NCBI GenBank assembly: GCA_027490155.1
Contig: JAIXYP010000004.1
Span: 1-37,500, forward strand
Direction: 5' to 3'
Length of the DNA stretch: 37,500 bases
Origin: Cytophagaceae bacterium
Lineage (GTDB): Bacteria > Bacteroidota > Bacteroidia > Cytophagales > Flexibacteraceae
The position numbers and the translations under genes were made by a program. Shown in pieces: positions 16,834 to 25,188 of the stretch. Position 1 is the first letter of the stretch, and each line of letters starts with the position of its first letter. Under the pieces are notes generated by a model, which saw only the letters and a program-made list of their open reading frames with translations, was not told the DNA's origin and did not search any database.

Positions 16834-16862
16834 AGCCGCAGCCATTGGTTTGCGGCTTTTTT
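16834..16862 (+). terminator. Terminator after the 299-aa T9SS cargo gene
   Basis: A 7-bp stem AGCCGCA (16834-16840) / TGCGGCT (16851-16857) with a 10-nt loop, followed by TTTTTT including the last stem T. Confidence 0.75.
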
Positions 16863-16972
16863 GCGTCAATGCCATCGTCTGGCAGTCTATGCAAACAAGC
16901 GGTGTGGATAACTCAGATTCTGGACTTTGCCATCAAAATCAGACCCGAATGGCGAATTTGTTATGATTTAGC

Positions 16973-17017
16973 TTGAATGTTGCCGATTTTGCACTAACTT
17001 CGTTGTGTTGTTAACAC
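16973..17017 (+). promoter_or_regulatory. Predicted amt promoter with a palindrome at the start site
   Basis: TTG at 16973-16975, a 19-bp spacer and TAACTTCG at 16995-17002 fit the Bacteroidota promoter (TTCG is a tolerated -7 variant). Directly downstream, GTGTT-GTT-AACAC (17005-17017) is a perfect palindrome over the expected transcription start, where a repressor could bind. The leader would be about 30 nt. Nitrogen control is plausible for this gene but is inference. Confidence 0.5.
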
Positions 17018-17041
17018 GGTTACATCAAAATTGCGTTCAGG

Positions 17042-18445
17042 ATGAATTTACGTTGGCTCTTACCCTTCTTGATTTTGGTCGCCGTCGCAATCCTTGGGGC
17101 GCTGTTGCCGCATCAGGAGCCGCTTGCCGCCACCCTTGGCGGGCCCCTTGATACTGGGGATGTGGCCTGGATGCTGGCAGCCAGCTGCTTAGTGCTGCTC
17201 ATGACCCCAGGTTTGGCCTTCTTCTATGGTGGGATGGTACGGTTCAAGAACATCGTGAGCACCATGTTGCAGAGCTTTATCGCCATGGGGCTGGTGAGCC
17301 TGATCTGGATCTTGGTTGGGTTCAGCCTTGCCTTTGGAGATAGCCTAGGTGGAGACAAAATGGGCCTAATTGGTAACCCCTCGACCTTCTTTTTCTTTAA
17401 TCATGTGGGTGGTGCTACGCATGCAGCACTAGCCCCCACCATTCCGCTGATACTATTTGCCATTTTCCAACTCAAGTTCGCGATCATCACCCCGGCCCTG
17501 ATTACAGGGGCCTTTGCTGAGCGCATTCGGTTTTCGGCATTCCTGTTGTTTATCGTCCTGTTCACCGTCTTGATCTATTGCCCATTGGCCCACTGGACAT
17601 GGCACCCAAATGGTTTCTTACGCAACTGGGGCGTGTTGGACTTTGCAGGCGGCACAGTGGTGCATATCTCGGCAGGGTTCGCGGCTTTGGCTGGTGCCAT
17701 CATTTTGGGTAAACGCAAAGGCCATGGCGACACGCATGAGCCTAGCAACATCCCGTTTGTTTTGCTAGGTACCGGCATGTTGTGGTTCGGCTGGTTTGGG
17801 TTTAATGCGGGCTCAAGCCTCGGAGCCAATGCTCTGGCCGCTCAGGCTTTCCTGAACACCAACTCTGCCTCAGCTGCGGCTATGTTGGCCTGGATCTTCC
17901 TCGACGGTATCAATGGCAAAAAACCATCTGCCATGGGTGCCTGCATTGGTGCTGTGGTTGGGCTGGTCGCAATCACCCCTGCGGCTGGCTACGTCACTGT
18001 GGGGCATAGCGTCTTTATCGGTGCTGTGGCTGCCATGATCAGCAACTATGCCGTCCACCTCAAGACCAAATCCACCCTGGACGATACGCTCGATGTATTC
18101 CCTTGTCATGGCTTGGGTGGTATTGTAGGTATGATCCTGACGGGTGTCTTTGCCAGTACAACTGTTAATGCAGCAGGCGGAGATGGACTGCTTTTTGGTG
18201 GCACTAAATTGTTCGGGATGCACTTGCTGGCCTTGGTAGTCGTGAGTGCTTTCACCTTTGGTGGCTCGTTTATCCTGTATAAAGTGGTTGACTTCTTTAT
18301 TCCGCTACGGGTGGATGAAGACCTTGAGGAACTTGGCCTAGACATCAGCCAACATGGCGAAAAAGCCACGGATCTGGAGAGCCCCCTACGCACATTGCTT
18401 GATGATCAACCAGCAAAACGAGACCTCGTAGCCAGCTGGGATTAA
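17042..18445 (+). CDS. amt: Ammonium transporter, Amt/MEP/Rh family
   Basis: A 467-residue inner-membrane channel with 11-12 hydrophobic helices that conducts ammonium or ammonia as a trimer. Key features are PGLAFFYGG (56-64), GAFAERI, Asp200 and pore His208 in LDFAGGTVVHISAG, GTGMLWFGWFGFNAGS (243-258), and the second pore His356 in PCHGLGGIVG. Asp200 and His208 keep the 8-residue spacing of E. coli AmtB Asp160 and His168. The cytoplasmic tail retains the GLDIS.HGE motif, but the Tyr that often follows (HGExAY) is replaced by Thr. No glnK or other PII gene is adjacent, although amt-glnK pairing is common. An upstream promoter and a downstream hairpin make it a single-gene unit. Confidence 0.95.
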   Translation: MNLRWLLPFLILVAVAILGALLPHQEPLAATLGGPLDTGDVAWMLAASCLVLLMTPGLAFFYGGMVRFKNIVSTMLQSFIAMGLVSLIWILVGFSLAFGDSLGGDKMGLIGNPSTFFFFNHVGGATHAALAPTIPLILFAIFQLKFAIITPALITGAFAERIRFSAFLLFIVLFTVLIYCPLAHWTWHPNGFLRNWGVLDFAGGTVVHISAGFAALAGAIILGKRKGHGDTHEPSNIPFVLLGTGMLWFGWFGFNAGSSLGANALAAQAFLNTNSASAAAMLAWIFLDGINGKKPSAMGACIGAVVGLVAITPAAGYVTVGHSVFIGAVAAMISNYAVHLKTKSTLDDTLDVFPCHGLGGIVGMILTGVFASTTVNAAGGDGLLFGGTKLFGMHLLALVVVSAFTFGGSFILYKVVDFFIPLRVDEDLEELGLDISQHGEKATDLESPLRTLLDDQPAKRDLVASWD

Positions 18446-18524
18446 AAAATATTGGCGGAAAGGCCCATGCGTATGGTGTGCATGGGTCACCGTTGAGTTT
18501 AGTTTTTTAGGTGTATGATTTGTG

Positions 18525-18557
18525 AAAACGCCCCAGACCCTTGGTTTGGGGCGTTTT
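18525..18557 (+). terminator. Terminator of amt
   Basis: An 11-bp perfect stem AAAACGCCCCA (18525-18535) / TGGGGCGTTTT (18547-18557), with the T-run forming the stem end. Its position 80 bp after the amt stop fits. An open frame running through it is not a reason to place the next gene's start here. Confidence 0.8.
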
Positions 18558-18634
18558 GGTTGGGGGGGTATCGTCTTAGTCTGTTCCTTCGATCAAACTA
18601 TAGATTTTGCTAACGAAAGTGGCATTTTCGGCAA

Positions 18635-18665
18635 TTGGATTTGCGGTTATCATGTTTTAGATTTG
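18635..18665 (+). promoter_or_regulatory. Predicted promoter of the 222-aa lipoprotein gene
   Basis: TTG at 18635-18637, a 20-bp spacer and TAGATTTG at 18658-18665 match the consensus exactly. The start codon at 18684 gives a very short leader of about 12 nt and supports the shorter gene model. Confidence 0.6.
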
Positions 18666-18683
18666 TGGGTAATCCAGCTTGCC

Positions 18684-19352
18684 ATGAAAAACGAACCAAT
18701 TAGCGCATTTGCCTACATATCGTTTCGCTTAGTAGTTGTAGCCTTGGTTTTTTCGCTCATCGTTTCTGCTTGTAGCAAAAGTGGTGGTGGAAGCAACAAT
18801 CCAGTGCCCGCCGGTGCTACCTCGCTTGTGGTATCAGTCATTGATAGCACAGGTCGTGCCAGTGCGAATGCCATTGTCACCTTGTACAGAAGCGACAAAG
18901 ATATCAGTCAAGAAACTAATCCTATCGCATCTAAGACTACTGGTACCGATGGGAAGGTCACATTCAATAGCCTTAACCCCATTGAGTATTTCTTCAGAGC
19001 CAATAATGGGCCTGAGAACAATTATCGTTCAACGATCAAAACACCATCAGCCATTATTAAGGGCCAAGCAAATACCATATCAACAACTGTTAGGCACCCA
19101 AGGACAGACTGCAACCTTTATCAATCATCCTGGATCACCATCTATAACATTAGCCCCGATCCTTATGATCTTGAGATTGATGGGACCTTTCGGAGGCGTA
19201 TGTCAGGTAACACCAATATTTCCTATATCCTGTCTGCAGGAAACCATACATTCCGTGCTACACAAGTCAGTGGTTTTGTGATTTCGCCAACCGTAAGGTC
19301 AGCCAGTGAGAACATGGTCGTTTGCCGGACTTACACCTGGCAGTTCCCTTAA
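18684..19352 (+). CDS. Small lipoprotein with a carboxypeptidase-regulatory/SpaA-like beta domain
   Basis: A 222-residue protein with a hydrophobic signal sequence and a lipobox-like IVSAC, followed by the Ser/Gly-rich linker common in lipoproteins. Residues about 40-110 look like a prealbumin-like Ig fold: LVVSVIDSTGRASANAIVTLY, then a G-DGKVTFNSL turn and a YFFRA strand. This resembles carboxypeptidase-regulatory or SpaA-type repeats. The second half is beta-rich, has two Cys outside the lipobox, and I do not recognise it. The frame stays open upstream to 18522, but that start would lie inside the amt terminator, and the ATG at 18684 gives the signal sequence, so I chose it. Probably membrane-attached on the periplasmic or surface side. 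The role is unknown. Confidence 0.8.
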   Translation: MKNEPISAFAYISFRLVVVALVFSLIVSACSKSGGGSNNPVPAGATSLVVSVIDSTGRASANAIVTLYRSDKDISQETNPIASKTTGTDGKVTFNSLNPIEYFFRANNGPENNYRSTIKTPSAIIKGQANTISTTVRHPRTDCNLYQSSWITIYNISPDPYDLEIDGTFRRRMSGNTNISYILSAGNHTFRATQVSGFVISPTVRSASENMVVCRTYTWQFP

Positions 19353-19384
19353 TCCATAGCATTCTTCTTTGAGTACCTAAAGAG

Positions 19385-19415
19385 CCCTCAGTACTTTACT
19401 ACTGAGGGTTATTTT
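19385..19415 (+). terminator. Terminator between the lipoprotein and antitoxin genes
   Basis: A 9-bp perfect stem CCCTCAGTA (19385-19393) / TACTGAGGG (19400-19408) with a 6-nt loop and a following TTATTTTT. It lies only 25 bp before the antitoxin ATG, so the antitoxin needs its own promoter or depends on read-through. The tail TATTTTTG (19410-19417) itself reads as TAnnTTTG, but no matching TTG lies upstream. Confidence 0.75.
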
Positions 19416-19439
19416 TGTCCTCAAACAGCACCAAAAGTA

Positions 19440-19730
19440 ATGTCCAGACAAAACAAGCCAAATACCATCACCCTCGCCCACTTCCAACAAAACCTAGACG
19501 TAACCTTTGACCGAGTGTTGAAAGAGGGTCAAGAGATCATCATCGAGCGGCCAGAAGGGCAATCCGTGGTCCTCATGTCCTTGGCAGACTACAATAGCTG
19601 GCAAGAGACTGTTTACCTTTTCAGCACCGAGGCCAATAGGCAGCACCTCGCCAAGGCTATGCATGAAGCGGCAGAAGGTAAGGGGGAGTTGCTCGATATC
19701 AAGGCTTTGATCGCTGAGCGGAAGGGGTAA
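19440..19730 (+). CDS. Phd/YefM family antitoxin without an adjacent toxin
   Basis: A 96-residue protein with the YefM/Phd layout: a short N-terminal beta-alpha DNA-binding fold (TITLAHFQQNLDVTFDRVLKEG), then IIIERPEGQSVVLMSLADYNSWQETVYLF, which matches the family core, and a charged C-terminal helix that normally wraps the toxin. Such antitoxins repress their own operon and neutralise a RelE/YoeB or Doc-type nuclease. Here no toxin frame follows (the next gene is on the opposite strand and 143 bp away) and none precedes it. It may be a solitary regulator, the remnant of a lost pair, or may act with a toxin elsewhere. Confidence 0.88.
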   Translation: MSRQNKPNTITLAHFQQNLDVTFDRVLKEGQEIIIERPEGQSVVLMSLADYNSWQETVYLFSTEANRQHLAKAMHEAAEGKGELLDIKALIAERKG

Positions 19731-19805
19731 AGTAGGGAAAGTCTAATTATCTGTTCCAAAGGCGTCAGAGCACTGCTGCCTCCCGATCGAAAAATTGATC
19801 ATTGA

Positions 19806-19826
19806 TTTAGTGGAATAGCCACTAAA
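19806..19826. terminator. Hairpin at the convergent end of antitoxin and glycosyltransferase genes
   Basis: A perfect 8-bp stem TTTAGTGG (19806-19813) / CCACTAAA (19819-19826) with a 5-nt loop. A T-run does not follow directly on either strand (on the minus strand ATTTTT comes about 10 nt later), so terminator function is only possible. Confidence 0.35.
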
Positions 19827-19873
19827 CCTACGCATATAGGCAACAGCCATCCCTGCCTCATCAATATAATAGA

Positions 19874-21031
19874 CTATTGATTAGTCTCTTCCGCCAACCC
19901 CCAAATCGTCTCAGCGTTTTTCGTCCAGCTATTGGCGGCTTTGTAGGCCGACCAGCCCGGCCGTTTGGTGCCGACATATTGCTTGGCACGGCCGATACCT
20001 TCTACTAGAGATACTAGATCATCAGGTGTTACCAGCTCGCCAAGGCTGTAGTTCCGCACAGCTTTGGCCATGGCATTTTCGCCTTCGGAAGCCACCAAGT
20101 TGCTACTGAATGGTATCAGGCTTGCGAAAATGGCACTCTGGCTTTTGAAGCTAGCACTATAAGCTAACAAGATGATATCGGTAGTCTCCAACACGGCGCT
20201 CAACTCTTCGTCGGACAAAAAGCGCTCTAGCCAGATGATGCGATCTGCGACACCGAGCTCGGTAGCGAGGTTGCGGTATAGGTTGGTATCAACACCCGAA
20301 TTGGCCGCCCGTCCTGCAATGATGAGCTTAACATCTGGGTGCTGCGGAAGGGCCTTTATCGCCAAGTCATAGTTCTTTTCGGGCCGGATGTTGCCGTTGA
20401 TGCCAGCCAGGACAAATGGCCTGCTAGGATCTGCGGGATTGATGCGGGCCGCTACCAGCTGCTGCACCATGGCTGGGTCGGCCGGGGCCATAGCATATTC
20501 GCCAAACGGGACCGATGCATAGCGTGTATGGCTTTGTTTGTAGTAGAGGCGGTCGCTTAGTATCTCATGGTAGATACCGATATCCATCATATCCATCAGC
20601 ATCAGCATCGTGCGCTGCGAATAGCCAAGGCTAGGCGGAAACTCGTCCCGATCAGGATCATGTAGCTCAACGGCAAAAACTTGACCTTTGGCTTTGGTAG
20701 CTTTGTATAGTGGCACCCAAAACGGAATCGTGATCTGGTCATAGTCGTTAAACAGGACCAAGGCATTGGGCTGGGTCCGGATATAGGTCCAGAACTTAAG
20801 TGGGCTGATGAGGCTACGCCACAAAAAGTAAAACCGCTTTTTGATATTGCCGCCTTCGATGCGGTCGGCCAATAGGTGTTTACGGGCCTCGGCCACTGTG
20901 GTGGGCGCATTGCTTGGCATCCAGATCTCGACTGGCACACCCAGGGCACGTAAGGAGGGCAACAACTGCAAGATGTAGTCATAAGTACCACCAAATGAGC
21001 TTGGGTTATAGACGATAATTTTGTCGGGCAT
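19874..21031 (-). CDS. Glycosyltransferase, GT-B fold, GT4-like
   Basis: A 385-residue cytoplasmic or membrane-associated sugar transferase. The N-terminal domain opens with IIVYNPSSFGGTYDYILQLL, the Gly-rich loop of GT4 enzymes. The second Rossmann domain has FVLAGINGNIRPEKNYDLAIKAL, VKLIIAGRAA and IIWLERFLSDEELSAVLETTDIILLAY, matching the nucleotide-sugar-binding half. The usual E-x7-E acceptor motif is replaced by a Ser/Phe-rich ASFKSQSAIFASLIPF segment, so the exact sugar and family cannot be given. It follows a GT2 gene on the same strand with a 186-bp gap. Together they suggest assembly of a surface glycan or glycolipid. Confidence 0.85.
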   Translation of the reverse strand: MPDKIIVYNPSSFGGTYDYILQLLPSLRALGVPVEIWMPSNAPTTVAEARKHLLADRIEGGNIKKRFYFLWRSLISPLKFWTYIRTQPNALVLFNDYDQITIPFWVPLYKATKAKGQVFAVELHDPDRDEFPPSLGYSQRTMLMLMDMMDIGIYHEILSDRLYYKQSHTRYASVPFGEYAMAPADPAMVQQLVAARINPADPSRPFVLAGINGNIRPEKNYDLAIKALPQHPDVKLIIAGRAANSGVDTNLYRNLATELGVADRIIWLERFLSDEELSAVLETTDIILLAYSASFKSQSAIFASLIPFSSNLVASEGENAMAKAVRNYSLGELVTPDDLVSLVEGIGRAKQYVGTKRPGWSAYKAANSWTKNAETIWGLAEETNQ

Positions 21032-21218
21032 ATTGCTGGGGCCTTAGTTGGGTTTGGCCAGATGCTAGTATCACTGGCGTTGGTTCGTCTCAATTTATTG
21101 CGCCACCGTTTGCTGCATATTGATGCTTTTCTGGGTGGCAAAACTTATCAATCAAATGGGCGGATATCGATGGTCAAGGATAGAGCAAGGCAATGCTGCA
21201 CTTAGGTGCAACTCTACC

Positions 21219-22070
21219 TTATTGCGTCAGCTTGAGACATTGGTTGTCTGGGTCAAAAGTTATCTCGGGCGGGAAGTCATACAGTGCGGCCAACTTGGCC
21301 AAGGTTCTGGTCCGGAGAATCGGTAGACGCTGGATCTGCCGTTTTAGTTTATGTACCTGGAGTACTTGTTTGGCTACCTCGGGGGCCAAAACCAATGCAG
21401 AAAAGCAACTTGCTACTTCCTCCTCGTACTTATGGATAGCTGCTGTTTTGCGTTGGCGCCTTATCCGGAATTGACCTAGGACCGTACTGGCATTAAACAG
21501 CTTGGCATGGGCGAAAAAGCGCAACCAAAGTTCAAAATCACCAGCGAGTTGCAGGTCTGTTTTCAGGTATCCACCTGCGGACTCCCACAAAGAGCGATGC
21601 CAAAAAGTACCCTCTTGCTGGATCCATTTGTAGTCCTGACTGTAGTACCGCAAGGCAGACCATCGCTCAGAAGGGCCTGTCTGGATTATGCGATCTTGTT
21701 CGTCGATTTGGGCGATGGTACCTGTCACCCACCTGATCTGGGGGTAGGCCACAAAAAGCTCCGCTACCAAGGACAATGCACCCGGGCTGATCAGGTCATC
21801 ACTATTGATATAGGTCATGATATCACCCGTGGCACGCTGCAAACCTTTGTTGAGCGCATCATACATCCCTTTGTCTGGCTCTGACACCCAATAGGTCAGC
21901 CGGTCGGCATATCGTTTAATGATCTCAACCGAACCATCCGTACTACCGCCATCGATGATGATGTACTCGAGGTTGGGATAACCTTGGTCCAGCACAGATT
22001 TGATGGTCCGCTCCAGATAGTCGGCAAGGTTATAGTTAGTCGTGACAACAGATATTTTGGGCCAAATCAT
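21219..22070 (-). CDS. Glycosyltransferase family 2
   Basis: A 283-residue GT-A transferase. The N-terminal domain has ISVVTTNYNLADYLERTI (6-23), the nucleotide-binding IIIDGGSTDGS (37-47), EPDKGMYDALNKG (64-76) and a DXD-type INSDD (88-92). A C-terminal FELWLRFFA block (the ED/E...W region) supplies the likely catalytic acid. The frame extends upstream to an ATG at 22097, but GT2 enzymes begin a few residues before the ISVVT strand, so I chose the ATG at 22070. No membrane helices are visible. This enzyme type extends polysaccharide or LPS chains using nucleotide-sugars. The specific sugar is unknown. It lies upstream of the GT4-like gene in the same direction. Confidence 0.9.
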   Translation of the reverse strand: MIWPKISVVTTNYNLADYLERTIKSVLDQGYPNLEYIIIDGGSTDGSVEIIKRYADRLTYWVSEPDKGMYDALNKGLQRATGDIMTYINSDDLISPGALSLVAELFVAYPQIRWVTGTIAQIDEQDRIIQTGPSERWSALRYYSQDYKWIQQEGTFWHRSLWESAGGYLKTDLQLAGDFELWLRFFAHAKLFNASTVLGQFRIRRQRKTAAIHKYEEEVASCFSALVLAPEVAKQVLQVHKLKRQIQRLPILRTRTLAKLAALYDFPPEITFDPDNQCLKLTQ

Positions 22071-22224
22071 ATTCGCAAAGCCATGGCAGCTGATCACTTG
22101 CTAGTCTCAGTGCCAGCATCATTGCCAATAGGTGCTGCAATATAGGGCCAAATTACATCTAGGGGGCCACCCATGGTCCTTGATCGGCCCCTGAGAAGCC
22201 CCTAATTGACCTTAATACAGCGGT

Positions 22225-23229
22225 CTATTTGGCAGCAGGGCTATAACGGACAACTTGGTTGGTCTGGGGTGGCAAGGTTCGGAGATATGCATAAATACGT
22301 CTGAGATCTGCCTCTTCCATGCCAGCGAAGCAATGCCAAGCCATATAGGTGTTGGCGCCTCCGGCTGGGATGGTCTCTGGGCGATAGGCCGAGTCGGCAT
22401 ACTGTTTGAAACGGCTCACAAAACGGTCTGCAGACCAACTGCCGATTCCTGTCCTAGGCTCTCGCGTGATATTAGAGGACCGTACCACGGCGCCACCTGG
22501 CAAAACGAAGGCACGCCCACCAGCCCCTGCTTGCGACAAGTCGGCCTCGTGACGACTATTTTCGGGGCTATGACATTCTAGGCAGCCCGCAATATTAGCA
22601 TAGTAGGCTCCAAGATCAGCCTCTTGGCTTAAGCTAGCAAAATTCGTCGGCTGAGGGCTGGGTTGGTTAAGCTTATTGATCAGTCCTACCGGAAAGTCAA
22701 CTGTGCTGGCTGGCACATCGTTCTGGATACTAGGCAAAGTCCGGAGGTAGGCAATCATCGACCAGACATCTTGAGGGTCCATTTTGCTGTAGGCACCATA
22801 CGGCATTAACGGGAACATCACGTGGCCATCCTTGGCAACACCTTGGGTTAGGGCACGGTATAGGTCATCGTCCTGATACTTGCTGAGGCCATAGGGCGTT
22901 AAGTTGGCAGCATAAAGCTCAGCGGGGAGGCCTTGGTTATGCCCCATCAGGAAACCGCCGCTGTATTTGCGACCTTCGATGGCCGGGAATCCGAACTTGG
23001 TAGCGTCTGTTGGGCTGTGGCAATGGGCACAATGGGCAACATTTTCTACTAAGTATTTCCCCCTCAGAATGCGCAGGTCATTGTTGAAACCCAGCTCCTG
23101 CGCAGGGATAGGCCAAGTTTCGACAGGCTTGAGCAAGAGGTAGATCAGTACAAAGAGGCTTATCACAACGGCCATGATACTGAAATAGATCATGTAACGT
23201 TTGTTCCTGCTTAGCAGAAGTGGTCGCAT
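22225..23229 (-). CDS. Membrane-anchored dihaem cytochrome c
   Basis: A 334-residue protein with one N-terminal membrane anchor (about 13-34) and two cytochrome c domains facing the periplasm. The haem-binding sites are CAHCH (67-71) and CLECH (216-220). Candidate axial Met residues are Met138 or Met142 in the VMFPLMPYGAY block, and Met296 or Met304 in the second domain. Each domain closes with the usual helix (DVWSMIAYLRTLP, DLRRIYAYLRTLP). Such proteins carry electrons between dehydrogenases or quinol oxidases and terminal oxidases. No dehydrogenase subunit is adjacent, so the partner is unknown. Confidence 0.9.
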   Translation of the reverse strand: MRPLLLSRNKRYMIYFSIMAVVISLFVLIYLLLKPVETWPIPAQELGFNNDLRILRGKYLVENVAHCAHCHSPTDATKFGFPAIEGRKYSGGFLMGHNQGLPAELYAANLTPYGLSKYQDDDLYRALTQGVAKDGHVMFPLMPYGAYSKMDPQDVWSMIAYLRTLPSIQNDVPASTVDFPVGLINKLNQPSPQPTNFASLSQEADLGAYYANIAGCLECHSPENSRHEADLSQAGAGGRAFVLPGGAVVRSSNITREPRTGIGSWSADRFVSRFKQYADSAYRPETIPAGGANTYMAWHCFAGMEEADLRRIYAYLRTLPPQTNQVVRYSPAAK

Positions 23230-23695
23230 TTATTCTTGGTTGTTCCTTTTGGTTGATCGGTGGTTTATAATCCTGCCCTATCTGCCGAATGAACTAGCCT
23301 TATTCGCAGACATTAAAGCAAGATTAATGCGCTTGCTAGATACTATAATTTTGGCGATCGACACCGATGATTTGGAGCAAGCCTACAGATGGGGTCGCCA
23401 ATTATAGGATACTGTTTCGACTGGGGCATAAAAAAACGAGACTAAGAGTCACCTTTTACTGACCAAACTAGTATGGTAGGCTAGACCATAGTCTAAATCT
23501 TTTTGACAAAACGTTGGATTTAGGATGCGGTTTGTAGGTTTAATAGCTACCGCCTTATACACATTATCAAGAAAATTAGGGCAGGCTTTCCGCGTTATGG
23601 CCTAGTCATTAGGTTTCTTTTTTGATCTTGACAGGCCAAACCGGTACCTTGCTACACATCATCACGTAGCTGAAAATCTTGACCCAAGCCCACTC
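23230..23695. other. Intergenic stretch of about 465 bp
   Basis: This divergent region between the cytochrome and acetyltransferase genes shows no convincing gene. A 68-codon plus-strand frame starts inside the cytochrome gene and has no recognisable motif. A weak hairpin TATGGT (23472-23477) / ACCATA (23485-23490) is followed by TTTTT at 23498-23502. I found no good promoter match for either flanking gene. Confidence 0.5.
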
Positions 23696-24238
23696 ATGAA
23701 TCTAACCTATCGTCTGGCTACAATCATCGATGCCGAGCGCCTTGGCCTACTCGCGGCCAAGGCATGGCAGGCCGCCTATCCAGGGATCATCAGTCAAGCA
23801 CAGATCGAATATATGTTGGGCCGGATGTATAACCTCGAGACTATAGAAACCCAAATTAGGGAGGGCCATATCAGCTGGTTAATCATGATCGAGGGGCAGG
23901 GAAATCCTGCAGAACAGATGGGATTGCCAGATAACGAAAATTGGGTTGGCTATGCCAGCTACGGACCCCACCCTTCATCACCAGACGAGTACCGACTACA
24001 TAAGCTATACCTCGATCCTGCGGTGAAAGGGAGGGGCTATGGAAAACTACTATTGCAGGCAGTTGTCAATAGGCTGCCCCTCGGCACCCGGCAACTAGAG
24101 CTCAATGTCAATAAACTGAACCCTGCCTACTCCTTTTATCTTCGGCAAGGTTTCCGGGTCAGGCGCGAGGAGGTCCTAGATATTGGTGAGGGATACGTCA
24201 TGGATGATTATGTAATGGTGCTGGATGTCAGGCCCTGA
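23696..24238 (+). CDS. GNAT family N-acetyltransferase
   Basis: A 180-residue single-domain acetyltransferase. Motif A is clear in LHKLYLDPAVKGRGYGKLLLQAV: the R/Q-x-x-G-x-G/A acetyl-CoA pyrophosphate loop is KGRGYG. Motif B follows as LELNVNKLNPAYSFYLRQGFRVRREE, with the typical A..FY...GF signature. The fold acetylates a primary amine from acetyl-CoA in the cytoplasm. The substrate (polyamine, amino acid, aminoglycoside or protein N-terminus) cannot be told. The sequence between residues 60 and 95 is an irregular loop rich in Gly, Pro and Asn. It lies 198 bp before psd with no visible terminator. Confidence 0.9.
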   Translation: MNLTYRLATIIDAERLGLLAAKAWQAAYPGIISQAQIEYMLGRMYNLETIETQIREGHISWLIMIEGQGNPAEQMGLPDNENWVGYASYGPHPSSPDEYRLHKLYLDPAVKGRGYGKLLLQAVVNRLPLGTRQLELNVNKLNPAYSFYLRQGFRVRREEVLDIGEGYVMDDYVMVLDVRP

Positions 24239-24436
24239 ACTAGCACCTAAGTCACACACCGTCAAGCAGATATAGATTGATATGGGGCATGTCAGCATTT
24301 TTGCGCAATTTTGCGGTTCGGTGGCAACGCCCTTGGCCAAATCCTGATTAACATCAGGCATCTTGTCCAGACGAGCCAAGGCAACAACTAGCCTCATTGG
24401 TCACAGAGCCCATGCCAAACCTCACTCTCAGCGCAC

Positions 24437-25105
24437 ATGACATTACACCACGAAGGACGAAACTTAATCTTAGCATTCACGGCACTGTGGTTTGGCACCA
24501 TTGGCATCTTGATCTTGATCGAGGCACCAACCTACATCACGATCCCCTTGGTCGGGATCGTCACCATGCTTTTGCTAATTGTCCTCCAGTTTTTCCGCTA
24601 CCCGACCAAACACACCATCCAGAACCCAAAGCAGATAATTGCCCCAGCGGACGGTAAGGTGGTCGTGATCGAGAACGTGGTTGATGAGGAGTTCCAGAAG
24701 GAAAGTGGCATCGGCGAGCGGATCCAGGTCAGCATCTTTATGTCGCCTTTCAATGTCCATAGCAACCACAACCCGGTAACGGGTATCATCAAATTTTTTA
24801 AGTACCACCCAGGCAAGTTTTTGGTTGCGTGGCACCCCAAATCTAGCACCGAAAACGAGCGTACAACTGTGATTTACCAACTGCCCAATGGCGAGCAGGT
24901 ATTGGTCCGGCAGATTGCAGGAGCACTAGCCAAACGCATCAAATGGTATGTAAAAGAGGGTCAGCGCGTGGAACAAGGCCAACAGTTTGGTTTCATTAAG
25001 TTTGGTTCGCGGGTCGATATCTACCTTCCGCCTGGCACCAAGATCAATGTCAACCTTGGCGATGTCACGACAGGTGCCGAGACCGTGATTGCAACCTTGG
25101 CGTAA
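24437..25105 (+). CDS. psd: Phosphatidylserine decarboxylase family protein (short, archaetidylserine-type)
   Basis: A 222-residue proenzyme of the short PSD-A class. Two membrane helices (about 10-28 and 32-52) precede the catalytic domain with IIAPADGKVV (Asp72), IFMSPFNVHSNHNPVTG (His108 and His111 region) and the self-cleavage site in FGSRVDIYLPPG. Cleavage between Gly190 and Ser191 would generate the pyruvoyl prosthetic group. It makes phosphatidylethanolamine from phosphatidylserine at the inner membrane. The partner synthase pssA, often adjacent, is not in the window. gmhA follows 83 bp downstream in the same direction, so the two may share a transcript. Confidence 0.93.
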   Translation: MTLHHEGRNLILAFTALWFGTIGILILIEAPTYITIPLVGIVTMLLLIVLQFFRYPTKHTIQNPKQIIAPADGKVVVIENVVDEEFQKESGIGERIQVSIFMSPFNVHSNHNPVTGIIKFFKYHPGKFLVAWHPKSSTENERTTVIYQLPNGEQVLVRQIAGALAKRIKWYVKEGQRVEQGQQFGFIKFGSRVDIYLPPGTKINVNLGDVTTGAETVIATLA

Positions 25106-25188
25106 CAGTCTTGGTTGTCACTAGCTCAAGATCCGCCACTGCCAGAGCCTAGTTTTAGGCCTACGAACACCACATCCTCCACCAAATA

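Noticed and set aside
18522-18683. N-terminal extension of the lipoprotein gene
   Set aside because: It would start inside the amt terminator hairpin and mask the signal sequence beginning at 18684.
19745-19860. A minus-strand frame of about 40 codons downstream of the antitoxin, considered as a toxin remnant
   Set aside because: It is on the opposite strand to the antitoxin and the translated sequence lacks the RelE/YoeB C-terminal signature.
23201-23407. A 68-codon plus-strand frame with a hydrophobic start
   Set aside because: It begins antisense to the cytochrome c gene, has no supported start signal and no recognisable domain.
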